From Chitinophaga pinensis (GTDB taxonomy: Bacteria; Bacteroidota; Bacteroidia; 2-12-FULL-35-15), in assembly GCA_945879015.1 (NCBI GenBank), contig CAMCUO010000021.1, forward strand, positions 1 to 45,811: a DNA stretch of 45,811 nucleotides, read 5' to 3'. The translations under genes and the position numbers were made by a program. The notes under the pieces were generated by a model, which saw nothing but the letters and a program-made list of their open reading frames with translations, made no database searches and had not been told where the DNA came from. Of the stretch, positions 1 to 8,582 are shown piece by piece (position 1 is the first letter of the stretch; each line of letters starts with the position of its first letter).

Positions 1-148
1 AAATACCAATGCTAATGCTGAATCCTTCAACTCTAAAATAAAAGGATTTAGAGCCAACTTAAGAGGCGTAACTGACGTAAATTTTTTCCTTTTTAGGCTT
101 GAAAAGCTATTTGCTTAAATTTTACTCCCCAGAAATAATGACTGACCC
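1..148 (+). mobile_element. 3' end of an ISAon1/ISL3-like insertion sequence
   Basis: Frame 2 is open from the window edge to a TAA at 116-118 and encodes 38 residues. They include NTNANAESFNSKIKGF and end with FFLFRLEKLFA, which matches the conserved C-terminus of the ISL3/ISAon1-type DDE transposases common in Bacteroidota. The stop is followed by a short tail, CCCCAGAAATAATGACTGACCC (as two parts: CCCCAGAAATAATG then ACTGACCC, ending at 148), which I take to be the terminal inverted repeat by resemblance to such elements. The other end lies outside the window, so element length and target duplication cannot be seen. The exact boundary at 148 is an inference. Confidence 0.6.
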
Positions 149-197
149 TAAAAAATCCATGTTGCAAACTTTAATTTATTTCGAAACAAAAAGGCAA

Positions 198-366
198 TCC
201 ACTCTAGAGAGGGGTTACATTGTGGACATTCTTGTTATAAATAATGGTAATCGTTCTTAAAAGACAAGTCGACAGTATACAATAGCCCAGTTTTGATCCG
301 TTCTGTTTATTGTTGTCATTTGCTCCTTTTCATTGTCTACTTTTTTATTTTTGTCTACTGTCTACT
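198..366. repeat. Intergenic repeat debris (GAGGGG hairpin copy and TGTCTAC repeats)
   Basis: The gene-free stretch 119-386 has no convincing ORF. At about 198-224 it carries a degenerate copy (CTCTAGAGAGGGGTTA) of the GAGGGG hairpin repeat seen intact at 9987-10014. At 334-366 it carries three copies of TGTCTAC, two of them in tandem (352-365). I see no promoter or terminator that I could defend. Confidence 0.4.
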
Positions 367-386
367 GATTTGCTTGCCTACTAAAT

Positions 387-2132
387 TTAATTAGCGAAAA
401 TCATCTTCCTAGATTCCACTGCTTTCCCATCAATCATCAACGTGTACGTAAATATCCCGCTCGCTCCGTAACCATGCTCATAGATTACTTCATTCATTCC
501 CTGCACTAATTCAACTGGCATTCGCTTAATTTCTTTTCCTCTGCTATCAGTAATTGAAATACATGCTTCTTTATATTTTTTTCCTTTGTCGACATAAACC
601 GAAATAATAGTTGATTCATCAAATGGATTGGGTTTGTTCTGCATCAATGAAATGCCTTCTTCTTTTTTTAATTCATTAATTCCATTTGGAACACTGATTA
701 AAATTTCTTTCGAGAATAAACTTTCTATTCCGTTTGTATCAATTGCTGCAACACTTAGGTAATGTGTTGCTGCTGTTCCAACTATAAACGTATCTACAAT
801 TCCAGTCATAGTGTAAACCGAATCCCAATCGTTTGTAGAAGTTCTGTCGGCAAAACGATAATAGGCATAACCTGTTTCTGCCGCAATAGTTACTTCAACG
901 GTATTTAATCCAATTGCAACTACTGTAAAATCTGGACTCTTTGGGCCAATAGCAGCCATACCTGCAGCGTTTCCATTGATAACTGCATTTCTTGAAAGAT
1001 AATTGAAATCAACAAAAAAACTATCTACTACCATATCACCATTTGTATCAGCACCAAGTGTATCGCGTGTCGAATGCTGTCTGTCGAAATATCCACCTAC
1101 AGCAGTTACATCTGCATTACCATGCTCGTTGGCAGAAGTGTAACGAAGGGCAGTATAATTATGCTGACGAAAAGGGATATGATCTCCACCTCTACCTGTT
1201 CTATCTTCTGCACTCATAATAGAAACGGTCATCGGAACAGAAACATAAGGAAGTAATTCTTCTTTGTATTCTAATTTTGAAAAACGTGCATATTGTTTAT
1301 GCTTTGAATTAAATCCACCGCTAGAAAACAATCTCACTTGCGTGCTATCAATGTCATTTAATCCAGGGCAGCTTGGTGCAGATGACGTATTTCCACAAAT
1401 AATTCCTCCAATCACATCATTATTCTGAACTGCTTTTATTTGAATTCCTTTTAAAGTAACATAATCTGCAAATGCTTCAGCACCAAATAAACCTTGCTCT
1501 TCGGAAGTGGTAATCATAAATACGATTGTATGATTGTAAGAGTATTTGCTCATTACCCGAGCTAATTCCATAACCAATGCTGTTCCAGTTGCATTGTCTT
1601 CAACTCCCTGAGCAACACAAGCAGTATCGCATAAAACTTCACATCTACTATCCATGTGACCTTCAATTATAATAATTCTTTTGTCGGTACTATCAATCCC
1701 AGGAAGAACAGCAATGATATTTTTATGCCTATTAATATTACATATAACTTGATCGAATTGAAAAAAGGCTGGTAACAAACGGTTTTCATTTTGTAAACTA
1801 TATTGCTGAAATTGTGAATAAACCCAATTTCTTGCAGCACCGAAGCCTCTAGTGGCTGACAAGGTATCTGAACCAGTATTTCTATTCTGAAAAGATGCTA
1901 GTTTTAGAATATTGCTTTTTAACGAATCAGCATTTACACGTTGCAAAATTCCTTGTGAAATAGAATCAGGATGGTTTAGAACAACAGTAGCTGAATAAGT
2001 TAAAGGGTCGTAATTTCCTAACATCACTTGTTCTACAATTGGATCAGTAACTAGAAACGCTGTTCCTTGTGAATATGATTTTACAATCAAAAAAAGTGAA
2101 AACGAAAAAAACAGAAGTATATTTTTTTTCAT
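387..2132 (-). CDS. Secreted M28-family metallopeptidase with T9SS type A sorting domain
   Basis: This is a predicted zinc aminopeptidase of the M28 family, exported by the Sec and type IX systems. Residues 1-22 are a signal peptide ending near SYSQ. The zinc ligands of the family are visible: H159-x-D161 in EGHMDS, D179 in GVEDNATG, the catalytic/ligand pair E211-E212 in TSEEQG, and a later HIPFRQ region followed by NEHGN. Residues from about 395 to 480 look like an FN3-type linker. The last 85 or so residues form a T9SS type A domain, with QNKPNPFDESTII and GIFTYTL near the end, so the product is likely anchored to or released from the cell surface. It is the last gene of the minus-strand group and is separated from bshA by 47 bp. 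The specific substrate is unknown. Confidence 0.88.
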   Translation of the reverse strand: MKKNILLFFSFSLFLIVKSYSQGTAFLVTDPIVEQVMLGNYDPLTYSATVVLNHPDSISQGILQRVNADSLKSNILKLASFQNRNTGSDTLSATRGFGAARNWVYSQFQQYSLQNENRLLPAFFQFDQVICNINRHKNIIAVLPGIDSTDKRIIIIEGHMDSRCEVLCDTACVAQGVEDNATGTALVMELARVMSKYSYNHTIVFMITTSEEQGLFGAEAFADYVTLKGIQIKAVQNNDVIGGIICGNTSSAPSCPGLNDIDSTQVRLFSSGGFNSKHKQYARFSKLEYKEELLPYVSVPMTVSIMSAEDRTGRGGDHIPFRQHNYTALRYTSANEHGNADVTAVGGYFDRQHSTRDTLGADTNGDMVVDSFFVDFNYLSRNAVINGNAAGMAAIGPKSPDFTVVAIGLNTVEVTIAAETGYAYYRFADRTSTNDWDSVYTMTGIVDTFIVGTAATHYLSVAAIDTNGIESLFSKEILISVPNGINELKKEEGISLMQNKPNPFDESTIISVYVDKGKKYKEACISITDSRGKEIKRMPVELVQGMNEVIYEHGYGASGIFTYTLMIDGKAVESRKMIFAN

Positions 2133-2179
2133 AAGAATGAATTTGAATTAAAGATAGAAATAATTTACAAAAAAGTCAA

Positions 2180-3313
2180 TTATTCATGCTTACTAAGTAC
2201 TTCCTTATAAAGTTCTTCATACATTGGAAGTATCTTATCGATATTAAACTTCTTCGCTTGTTCATAAGCATTTGCTTTGAACAAATTTAAAGTTGAATCA
2301 TCTTTCAAAATGTGAATGGCATTTTTTGCCATATCCTCCACATCACATACGTTACTAGTATAACCAGAGAAGCCATTGACATTTACTTCTGGAATACCAC
2401 CTGAATTTGTAGAGATTACGGGCACTTTCGCAGCCATTGCTTCTAATGCTGCCAATCCAAAACTTTCTGTTTCAGAAGTCAGTAAAAATAAATCTGCAAT
2501 CGCTAATACTTGTTCAGGATTAACAATTTTTCCTAATGAGCTAATATCACTGCATGTATCTAGCTCTCTGCAAAGCTTTTCAATATTGCCTCTTTCTGGG
2601 CCATCGCCAACTAAAATTAATTTTGCAGGCATTACTTTTCTTACTTTATCAAAAACACGTAATACATCTTCCACTCGTTTTACTTTTCTGAAATTTGAAA
2701 CGTGAATCAATAAACGCTCTCCGTTGGGAGCATATAACTTTCTTTCACAAAGAGAATTTTCAATTTTATAATCGTCCAGACAAATAAAATTGGGAATTAC
2801 ACTTATGTCTTTTTTTACGTTAGGGAAATTCGCGTAGGTATCTGCTTTTAAACTTTCGGAGACGGATGTAATCGCATCACTTTGATTGATTGCAAATGTA
2901 ATAACGGGCTCAAACGATGGATCTTTTCCTACAAGCGTAATATCTGTTCCGTGAAGAGTTGTTATAAATGGAATGTTTATTCCTTGAGAAGCCAATATTT
3001 GTTTTGCCATGTAGGCAGCAGAAGCGTGTGGAATAGCATAATGGACATGAAGTAAATCTAATTTCTCATACTTTACTACATCTACTAGTTTACTTGATAA
3101 TACCAATTCGTAAGGTTGATATTCAAATAAAGGATAATCAGAAACAGAAACTTCATGATAAAATAAATTTCCCGAAAAAAAATCTAGTCTAACAGGTTGA
3201 CTATAACTTATAAAATGCACCTGATGACCTTTTGCTGCTAAAGCTTTTCCAAGCTCAGTTGCCACTACTCCACTTCCACCAAATGTGGGATAACATACAA
3301 TTCCAATCTTCAT
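2180..3313 (-). CDS. bshA: N-acetyl-alpha-D-glucosaminyl L-malate synthase BshA
   Basis: BshA is a GT4 glycosyltransferase that transfers GlcNAc from UDP-GlcNAc to L-malate, the first step of bacillithiol synthesis. The protein starts MKIGIVCYPTFGGSGVVATE, the signature opening of BshA, and continues with SYSQPVRLD, HVHYAIPHA and TTLHGTDITLVG, all typical of this family. The GT4 E-x7-E motif is in ETESFGLAALEA near residue 285. The length of 377 residues matches the family. No bshB or bshC is adjacent; these genes are usually scattered in Bacteroidota. A TAAATTTG box on the minus strand (3344-3351) lies just upstream of the start, but no TTG element sits at the right distance, so I do not list it as a promoter. 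Confidence 0.93.
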   Translation of the reverse strand: MKIGIVCYPTFGGSGVVATELGKALAAKGHQVHFISYSQPVRLDFFSGNLFYHEVSVSDYPLFEYQPYELVLSSKLVDVVKYEKLDLLHVHYAIPHASAAYMAKQILASQGINIPFITTLHGTDITLVGKDPSFEPVITFAINQSDAITSVSESLKADTYANFPNVKKDISVIPNFICLDDYKIENSLCERKLYAPNGERLLIHVSNFRKVKRVEDVLRVFDKVRKVMPAKLILVGDGPERGNIEKLCRELDTCSDISSLGKIVNPEQVLAIADLFLLTSETESFGLAALEAMAAKVPVISTNSGGIPEVNVNGFSGYTSNVCDVEDMAKNAIHILKDDSTLNLFKANAYEQAKKFNIDKILPMYEELYKEVLSKHE

Positions 3314-3332
3314 TCCCTTCGAATTACGAATT

Positions 3333-3527
3333 TTAACTAATTACAAATTTACGAATACGGATTATATTACCAGTTGCTGTAATACAGAATTTTTGTCCAG
3401 CAGATACAATATAATTTGAAGCATCAGATCCGCTACTGGCTTTTGTACAAGCGTTACATTGTACATTTGCTTTTATTGAGAAAGCTAATAATGCTATTGC
3501 TAAAATTTTGAAGTGTTTTTTTTTCAT
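3333..3527 (-). CDS. Small secreted protein, possibly a gene remnant
   Basis: This is a 64-residue ORF with an N-terminal signal peptide (MKKKHFKILAIALLAFSIKA) and a short cysteine-containing mature part (C-N-A-C, then FCITATG). I do not recognise a family. The tail SAGQKFCITATGNI resembles a beta-strand opening of larger secreted Bacteroidota proteins, so this may be the surviving 5' end of a longer gene whose remainder has been lost. It lies 19 bp upstream of bshA on the same strand and next to an inverted repeat at 3564-3777. It could be a genuine small exported protein or a non-functional fragment. Confidence 0.45.
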   Translation of the reverse strand: MKKKHFKILAIALLAFSIKANVQCNACTKASSGSDASNYIVSAGQKFCITATGNIIRIRKFVIS

Positions 3528-3563
3528 TTTCTAATTTTGATTTTCTGTGCTGTGTGGTTTTTT

Positions 3564-3777
3564 AACACATAGACACATAGATATTTTTGTTACAAATTTT
3601 ATTTTTTATTATTTAAATGTTTCGATTTCTTAATGTTACTTTTTTGCTGTGCTGTCTGTTTTTCATAGCTGAAGGAAGCTTCAAGCACATAGACATATTC
3701 TTTTACGAAAAACTCTCTGTTAAAAATTTATTTTTCTATGTAAATAACAAACACAGAAAACTATGTGTCTATGTGTT
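3564..3777. repeat. 17-bp inverted repeat with 8-bp internal period, in a 268-bp gene-free gap
   Basis: AACACATAGACACATAG at 3564-3580 is repeated exactly in inverted orientation at 3761-3777. Each arm is made of two ACACATAG units. A partial third copy (GCACATAGACAT) lies at about 3684-3695. The 180-bp spacer is very AT-rich. The gap 3528-3795 contains no gene I can support; a plus-strand ORF of 60 codons inside it (3617-3799) overlaps the repeat and looks spurious. The structure could be a small non-autonomous mobile element or a long-range hairpin between two minus-strand genes. Confidence 0.55.
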
Positions 3778-3795
3778 TAATTTTTTATTTTTTAT

Positions 3796-6700
3796 TTAAC
3801 GAAGTAGAGTCACCGATCCTTTAAATTCTAAATATTCTCCTTTAGATGTTTTGAATCTTACCAAATAAACATAAACGCCCAACTCTTGCTTAACCCCACG
3901 ATTTGTTCCATTCCAACCTTGGTCAATTTTTGTAGTAGTAAATACATTTAAACCCCAACGATTAAAAACATCAAATTCATATTCTGTAAAATCTACAAAT
4001 GTTGTAACGGGCATAAATAAACTATTGAAACTCCCAGGATGAAATGCATTTGGAATAAAAACCAAAGGATCTTGATGTGCTTCAGCAATATTAGAAGTAC
4101 TGTTATCGCTGAAACCATAAGGATTTCCCAGACCTTCAATTGCTTCTACATAATAATTAAAAACTCCCTGACCTTGTAAGATGGTTGAAATATCATCTGT
4201 AAAATAATTTATTCCTGAACCTGTAAACGGAACATTCGCTATTGGCGTTGGATCCATCACTCCATCTATTCCTCTGTAAATATTGTACGACATTACATTT
4301 CCCAACCAATCTTCATAATCATTCCAAGATAAATAATTCACCATGTCGGCACTATTACTAATTGCATTCAACAAAATGGTTCTTCCAATATTTGTTTCCA
4401 ATCCATCGTATCCACAGCTATCAACATTAATAATTTTGTAGTAATAGCTGTTTTTATCAGAAGCAACATTATAATCGCTAAAGAAAATTGGAGTTGATCC
4501 ACTTACAGGAACGCTTCCAACTTGAGTGAAATTTGCTGGAACATTATCAAAAGAGCGCATTATTTTATAATTCAAAGTTGATGCTGCTATGTCTACATGA
4601 CAAGTTATATCAACTCTATCGGGATCAACAACACCTACTTTTCGCAAATAAGAAAAAACAGGAGGAATTGGAATGGCCGAATAAAAACTAATTCGATTGG
4701 ATGAAACGGATCTTGTTCCTGATAAATCATATGCTTCAATTTTAAAATAATAAGTTGTGCTAGCTGCTAGTCCAGTAGAAGTATAAGTTGTAGTACCTGC
4801 AGGCACTGTTCCGTCAAGCGCGTAAGGACCAGCTGTTCCAATTGTTGAACGATATATTCTGTAACCAACTAAACCTGTTCCAATTGTTGGATAGGCCGTC
4901 CAAGTCAAATCAACACTTCTGTTACAAATATCGGCAAGAGCAGTTAAATAAATGGTGCTTAACACCGAACCCATCGGACTTAAGTTTCCGCAAGTATCGT
5001 ATGCAGCAATACGATATTGTTCGGAAGCTAAATCAGCAGTCGACAATAAATAATTATAATTGGTATTGTTTATTCCGTAAACAGTATCAATCGCAATCCA
5101 TGCTACTCCATCAAATCGATAAATAATATATGCCTCAACATCTTGAGAAGGATTTACATTCCAATTCATTAAAGCATTATTACTATCATCCACACTCAAA
5201 GTATCAAACACAGGAATAGCAGGAACAATAATATTTTGAAATAATCCTCCATCCATTGACGAAACGGATCTACAGCCAGTTGAATCTTGTATTTCAACTC
5301 TATAATTCACAGTTGCATTACAAACTAAAATTGAATCGATAAAACTTAAACTAGTTGTAGAAACAACTTGTGTCCAAACACCGGTTGGATATTCTTGATA
5401 GATATTATAAATTCCATTTGATGTAGAAATATTTGGAGTAGCAATTGGATTCCAAGACAACACTGCTGTTCCATTACTTGGATTGTTAACGGTTAAATAA
5501 ATAGATGAAATTGTATCTTGAGATTGATCATAAATTTGTCCGCCACATCCCGAGCGAGTTTGAAGATAATAATACACAGGTGCAAGATTTCCATTTGCAC
5601 CAACATGTGTGTAAGTAGTTTGTCCGTAAACAAAAATACTATCTAACAATGTAAACGGACCAGCAGCTGATACAGAAGTAAAAACATGATAACTATTGAA
5701 AGTTAAACCTGTATCGGTTGGTGTTGACCAAGTAAGAGTAATATCACCATTTGGTAAAACTGAAACGCAACGTGGCTCGGGTGATTCAACAATTGGAAAT
5801 GCAAGAACCGTTATTGAAACAGTTGTAATTTTTTCGGCCGGTGCCGGACAAAAATCATCTTTGGTTTTAAAAACGAAAGTATAAGTATTGGATGCAGTAT
5901 TGCAAGCAGAATTATTTGAAATATGATTGCAACTGGTTTGCCAATCAAAAGTTGTAAAAGCATTAACGGAGCCTGAAGTTGGAGAAACGGGAGTAAGAGT
6001 AGCACACGGAGGATTTAAACAACCGGTTGTAGTACTTGTAAAACCTGCACCAAACTGCGTTCCTGTTGCAGAGATTGCAACCGTTTGCGGAGTTATTCCA
6101 TCTGATAATAAATCTAAATCATTTCCTGAAATTGTAAAATTCACAACAGTCCCAGCAAGCACTGTATCTTGATACGCTGTAGTTATAACTGTTGGCGGAC
6201 TATTCACAGCACATGGCAATAAAACAATTTGTATCTCACGATAAATTTCTGCTACGAGCTGTCCGCATTTCCATGCTTCTACTTTTATTGCAGTCACAAA
6301 ATTTCCTTGTGTATAAGAAGTGAACGAGATTTCTCCAGTTGCAGCATTGATAGTTGCTGGAACATTCAACGCATTTTGCAATACTCCAGGCAAAGGGCTA
6401 TTAAAACTATATCCTGCAGAAAAAGGAATTGGAGTTGGATTAAGTGGAGGATTATAAACTCCGGTAACATAATTTGTTAATGGTTGAGCCCAAGAATAAG
6501 ACAAAGAATCTAAATCAGGATCACTTGCATTGTGATTATATGTAAATGGATAACCAACGCAAATAACAGTACTAGGACTTTCCAGAAATCGTGGCGAAGA
6601 ATCAAAACAAGGATTTGCATTTTGTCCGCTATAAGCATACATCACAGCGCGCAACGTAAATCCATAAGCAGATGCAGTAGTGACATTTGAAATCGAATTA

Positions 6701-7134
6701 TTTCTACAACAATCGGCATAAGCAAAAGTCCAGCCGAGAGAACCAGGCACACCAGTTAAGGTTGTTGGCGCTGATTGAAAAACGGATTCTTGAACGGCAC
6801 CTAAAACAGGGGTTCCACTATTTGGCCAACCGGCTTGTGATTCAGCATCAAAGCAGGAAATAGCTGGTCCAGCAACATTACAAGGAGGAGAAATATCATT
6901 CTGAGAAATAAGACTCATCGGAATTGAGCTTATTGTAGGGTGATTAAAAACTGAAAGTGAAACAACTGGAGAGGTGGCAATTCCGTTGCAATCGCGGTAG
7001 AGTTTCATTGTAAAGACATATTGTCCACCACCAATACAATCCCAAGTAATTTCCCCGCCCATTAAATGAGATGCATTTGTTTTTACAGAAAACAAAGCAA
7101 TGAAACCAATCAGAAGAAATAATTTCTTTAACAT
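3796..7134 (-). CDS. Large secreted FN3-repeat protein with T9SS type B (gliding-associated) C-terminal domain
   Basis: This is a 1112-residue cell-surface or secreted protein. It has a signal peptide (about residues 1-21, ending KTNA) followed by SHLMGGEITWDC, an opening typical of large Bacteroidota adhesin-like proteins. Residues from about 440 to 1000 contain several fibronectin type III-like repeats with motifs such as ITLTWSTPTDTG, VDLTWTAYPTIG and STTYYFKIEAYD. The last 90 residues form the gliding-motility-associated (type B) T9SS sorting domain, with FIPNAFHPG, YEFDVFNRWG, GWNGTNRG and GVYVYLVRF. Proteins with this tail are exported by T9SS and attached at the surface. The gene has its own promoter candidate just upstream and seems monocistronic. 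Ligand or role is unknown; adhesion is a guess from architecture. Confidence 0.88.
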   Translation of the reverse strand: MLKKLFLLIGFIALFSVKTNASHLMGGEITWDCIGGGQYVFTMKLYRDCNGIATSPVVSLSVFNHPTISSIPMSLISQNDISPPCNVAGPAISCFDAESQAGWPNSGTPVLGAVQESVFQSAPTTLTGVPGSLGWTFAYADCCRNNSISNVTTASAYGFTLRAVMYAYSGQNANPCFDSSPRFLESPSTVICVGYPFTYNHNASDPDLDSLSYSWAQPLTNYVTGVYNPPLNPTPIPFSAGYSFNSPLPGVLQNALNVPATINAATGEISFTSYTQGNFVTAIKVEAWKCGQLVAEIYREIQIVLLPCAVNSPPTVITTAYQDTVLAGTVVNFTISGNDLDLLSDGITPQTVAISATGTQFGAGFTSTTTGCLNPPCATLTPVSPTSGSVNAFTTFDWQTSCNHISNNSACNTASNTYTFVFKTKDDFCPAPAEKITTVSITVLAFPIVESPEPRCVSVLPNGDITLTWSTPTDTGLTFNSYHVFTSVSAAGPFTLLDSIFVYGQTTYTHVGANGNLAPVYYYLQTRSGCGGQIYDQSQDTISSIYLTVNNPSNGTAVLSWNPIATPNISTSNGIYNIYQEYPTGVWTQVVSTTSLSFIDSILVCNATVNYRVEIQDSTGCRSVSSMDGGLFQNIIVPAIPVFDTLSVDDSNNALMNWNVNPSQDVEAYIIYRFDGVAWIAIDTVYGINNTNYNYLLSTADLASEQYRIAAYDTCGNLSPMGSVLSTIYLTALADICNRSVDLTWTAYPTIGTGLVGYRIYRSTIGTAGPYALDGTVPAGTTTYTSTGLAASTTYYFKIEAYDLSGTRSVSSNRISFYSAIPIPPVFSYLRKVGVVDPDRVDITCHVDIAASTLNYKIMRSFDNVPANFTQVGSVPVSGSTPIFFSDYNVASDKNSYYYKIINVDSCGYDGLETNIGRTILLNAISNSADMVNYLSWNDYEDWLGNVMSYNIYRGIDGVMDPTPIANVPFTGSGINYFTDDISTILQGQGVFNYYVEAIEGLGNPYGFSDNSTSNIAEAHQDPLVFIPNAFHPGSFNSLFMPVTTFVDFTEYEFDVFNRWGLNVFTTTKIDQGWNGTNRGVKQELGVYVYLVRFKTSKGEYLEFKGSVTLLR

Positions 7135-7153
7135 TTGAAATTGGTAATAGCTA

Positions 7154-7184
7154 CAAATTTACTCTATTCCTTGCGCTTTGCCAA
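7154..7184 (-). promoter_or_regulatory. Bacteroidota-type promoter of the FN3/T9SS gene
   Basis: On the minus strand TTG (7184-7182) is followed after 20 bp by TAAATTTG (7161-7154), which matches the Bacteroidota primary sigma consensus TTG/TAnnTTTG. The implied transcription start is about 15 bases upstream of the ATG at 7134. Confidence 0.5.
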
Positions 7185-8471
7185 TTATTTTTTACCTACA
7201 ACCAGCTCTATCATGCTCTCCTTATCGAAGTAGGTATTGGCCAACTCACGTAATTGAGATGCCGAAATACCCTTAATAGTTGCAATATACCTGTCGAAAT
7301 AGTCGTAAGAAAGGTTGTATTCCAATATTCCTTTGAAACGCTCTGCCATTGCAAACGGACCATCAACCGAACGAAGAAAAGTACCCAAAAGGTAATTTTT
7401 TACTAATTCTAATTCGTCTTCGGTAATGTTTTCATTACGTAAACGGTCCATTTCAAAGTATATTTCTTTGATTGCATTTTTACATACATCCACTCCAACT
7501 TCAGTAGAAATAAAGAAATATCCTCCATTTTGTAAGGAAGCAATTCCAGAACCAATTCCGTAGGTATAACCTTTGTCTTCACGGATATTGGACATTAATC
7601 GCGAACCAAAATATCCTCCAAAAATGGTGTTTAAAATTTGCAATGATTGGAAATCAGGATTTGTTTTATTGAAGAGTACTTTTCCAATTCTTATTGCCGA
7701 TTGCAATGCTTCTTCTTTATAAATTATTTGTTCTTTTTGAGGGTCAGAAATAATTTCAATTGTACTAGGTTTTGTCTTTTTTTCTGTTGACCAATCTGCT
7801 CCTCCGAAGTGATCATTTAAGAGTGAAAAAACATCTTCCTTTATCTTTCCTGCTAATACAATTTTACAGTTATTAGAGCGATAAAAAGAACTGTAAAAAT
7901 TAATCAAATGACTTCTATTAATTTTCTCAAAATCAGCTTCTTGCACATTTATTCCATAAGGATGTTTTTCGCCGAAAAGCAATTCAGTAAAACGCTTACG
8001 AGCGACATTTGCTACCTTCTGATTATTGACATGAAACTTTTGTTTTTTATTAATTAAATGAGTGTTTAATTCATCTTCAGGAAATGTTGCATTTTTGATT
8101 ACATCTTCTACAACAGATATAGTAGATTTTAGATGTTTGTTTAAAGTATACAAAACAACAGATGCATTATCTTGCGAAACACCAACTTCTAAAAATGCTC
8201 CGTAAAAATCAACTGCATCAGCAATTTGTGCAGCATTCATTTTTGATGTTCCTTCTTCCAACATCGAATTAACAGTTGTTGCTTGCAAAGGCATTTGCTG
8301 TTGAAACATTCCCGCATCAAACAAAAATTCAATTTTTATCAATTCTTGAGTTCCTGCATTTATTGAATACACAGGAATATTATTATTCAAGCGCTTTTCT
8401 GTCGCACGAATCATTTCAATTTTATCAACCGTTTTAAAGGAAGGTGACAATGTTCTATCGATTGTATTCAT
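7185..8471 (-). CDS. M16-family peptidase, non-catalytic partner subunit
   Basis: This is an M16 (insulinase/processing-peptidase-like) protein of two domains, but it lacks the HxxEH zinc motif. It keeps the substrate-side signature SNIREDKGYTYGI of the companion subunits, which work with a catalytic M16 partner. That partner is the next gene upstream (8583-9821). The start is placed at 8471 (ATG, MNTIDRTLSP). The frame is open to a TTG at 8501, but those first ten codons are only a translation of the intergenic heptamer repeat at 8474-8503. Such pairs are probably periplasmic or envelope-facing in Bacteroidota, although neither protein here has a clear signal peptide, so a cytoplasmic location is also possible. 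Mature length is 428 residues. Confidence 0.85.
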   Translation of the reverse strand: MNTIDRTLSPSFKTVDKIEMIRATEKRLNNNIPVYSINAGTQELIKIEFLFDAGMFQQQMPLQATTVNSMLEEGTSKMNAAQIADAVDFYGAFLEVGVSQDNASVVLYTLNKHLKSTISVVEDVIKNATFPEDELNTHLINKKQKFHVNNQKVANVARKRFTELLFGEKHPYGINVQEADFEKINRSHLINFYSSFYRSNNCKIVLAGKIKEDVFSLLNDHFGGADWSTEKKTKPSTIEIISDPQKEQIIYKEEALQSAIRIGKVLFNKTNPDFQSLQILNTIFGGYFGSRLMSNIREDKGYTYGIGSGIASLQNGGYFFISTEVGVDVCKNAIKEIYFEMDRLRNENITEDELELVKNYLLGTFLRSVDGPFAMAERFKGILEYNLSYDYFDRYIATIKGISASQLRELANTYFDKESMIELVVGKK

Positions 8472-8473
8472 AT

Positions 8474-8503
8474 AAGTCAAAAGAGTTAAGTTAAAAGTCA
8501 AAA
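8474..8503. repeat. Heptanucleotide tandem repeat AAGTYAA
   Basis: Four 7-bp units (AAGTCAA, AAGAGTT, AAGTTAA, AAGTCAA) followed by AAG lie directly upstream of the M16 start codon at 8471. They form the likely 5' leader of that gene and create an artificial N-terminal extension of its reading frame. Confidence 0.6.
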
Positions 8504-8559
8504 GAAAAAAATAAATAATTTGCAGGATAAAGAAATCAAAAACTAGAATATAACTAATT

Positions 8560-8580
8560 TGAAATCTGAAATTTGAAATT
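8560..8580. repeat. Heptanucleotide tandem repeat TGAAATY
   Basis: Three exact 7-bp units (TGAAATC, TGAAATT, TGAAATT) lie two bases downstream of the stop of the catalytic M16 gene. They are the same family as the five-unit TGAGATY repeat inside asnB at 18731-18765. Confidence 0.6.
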
Positions 8581-8582
8581 GT

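Noticed and set aside
3617..3799. Plus-strand ORF of 60 codons with a hydrophobic N-terminus
   Set aside because: It lies wholly in the AT-rich gap, overlaps the inverted repeat and the end of the FN3 gene, and its hydrophobicity is explained by T-rich sequence.
4842..6480. Several plus-strand ORFs opposite the FN3/T9SS gene
   Set aside because: They are antisense shadows of a long, well-supported coding region and match no family.
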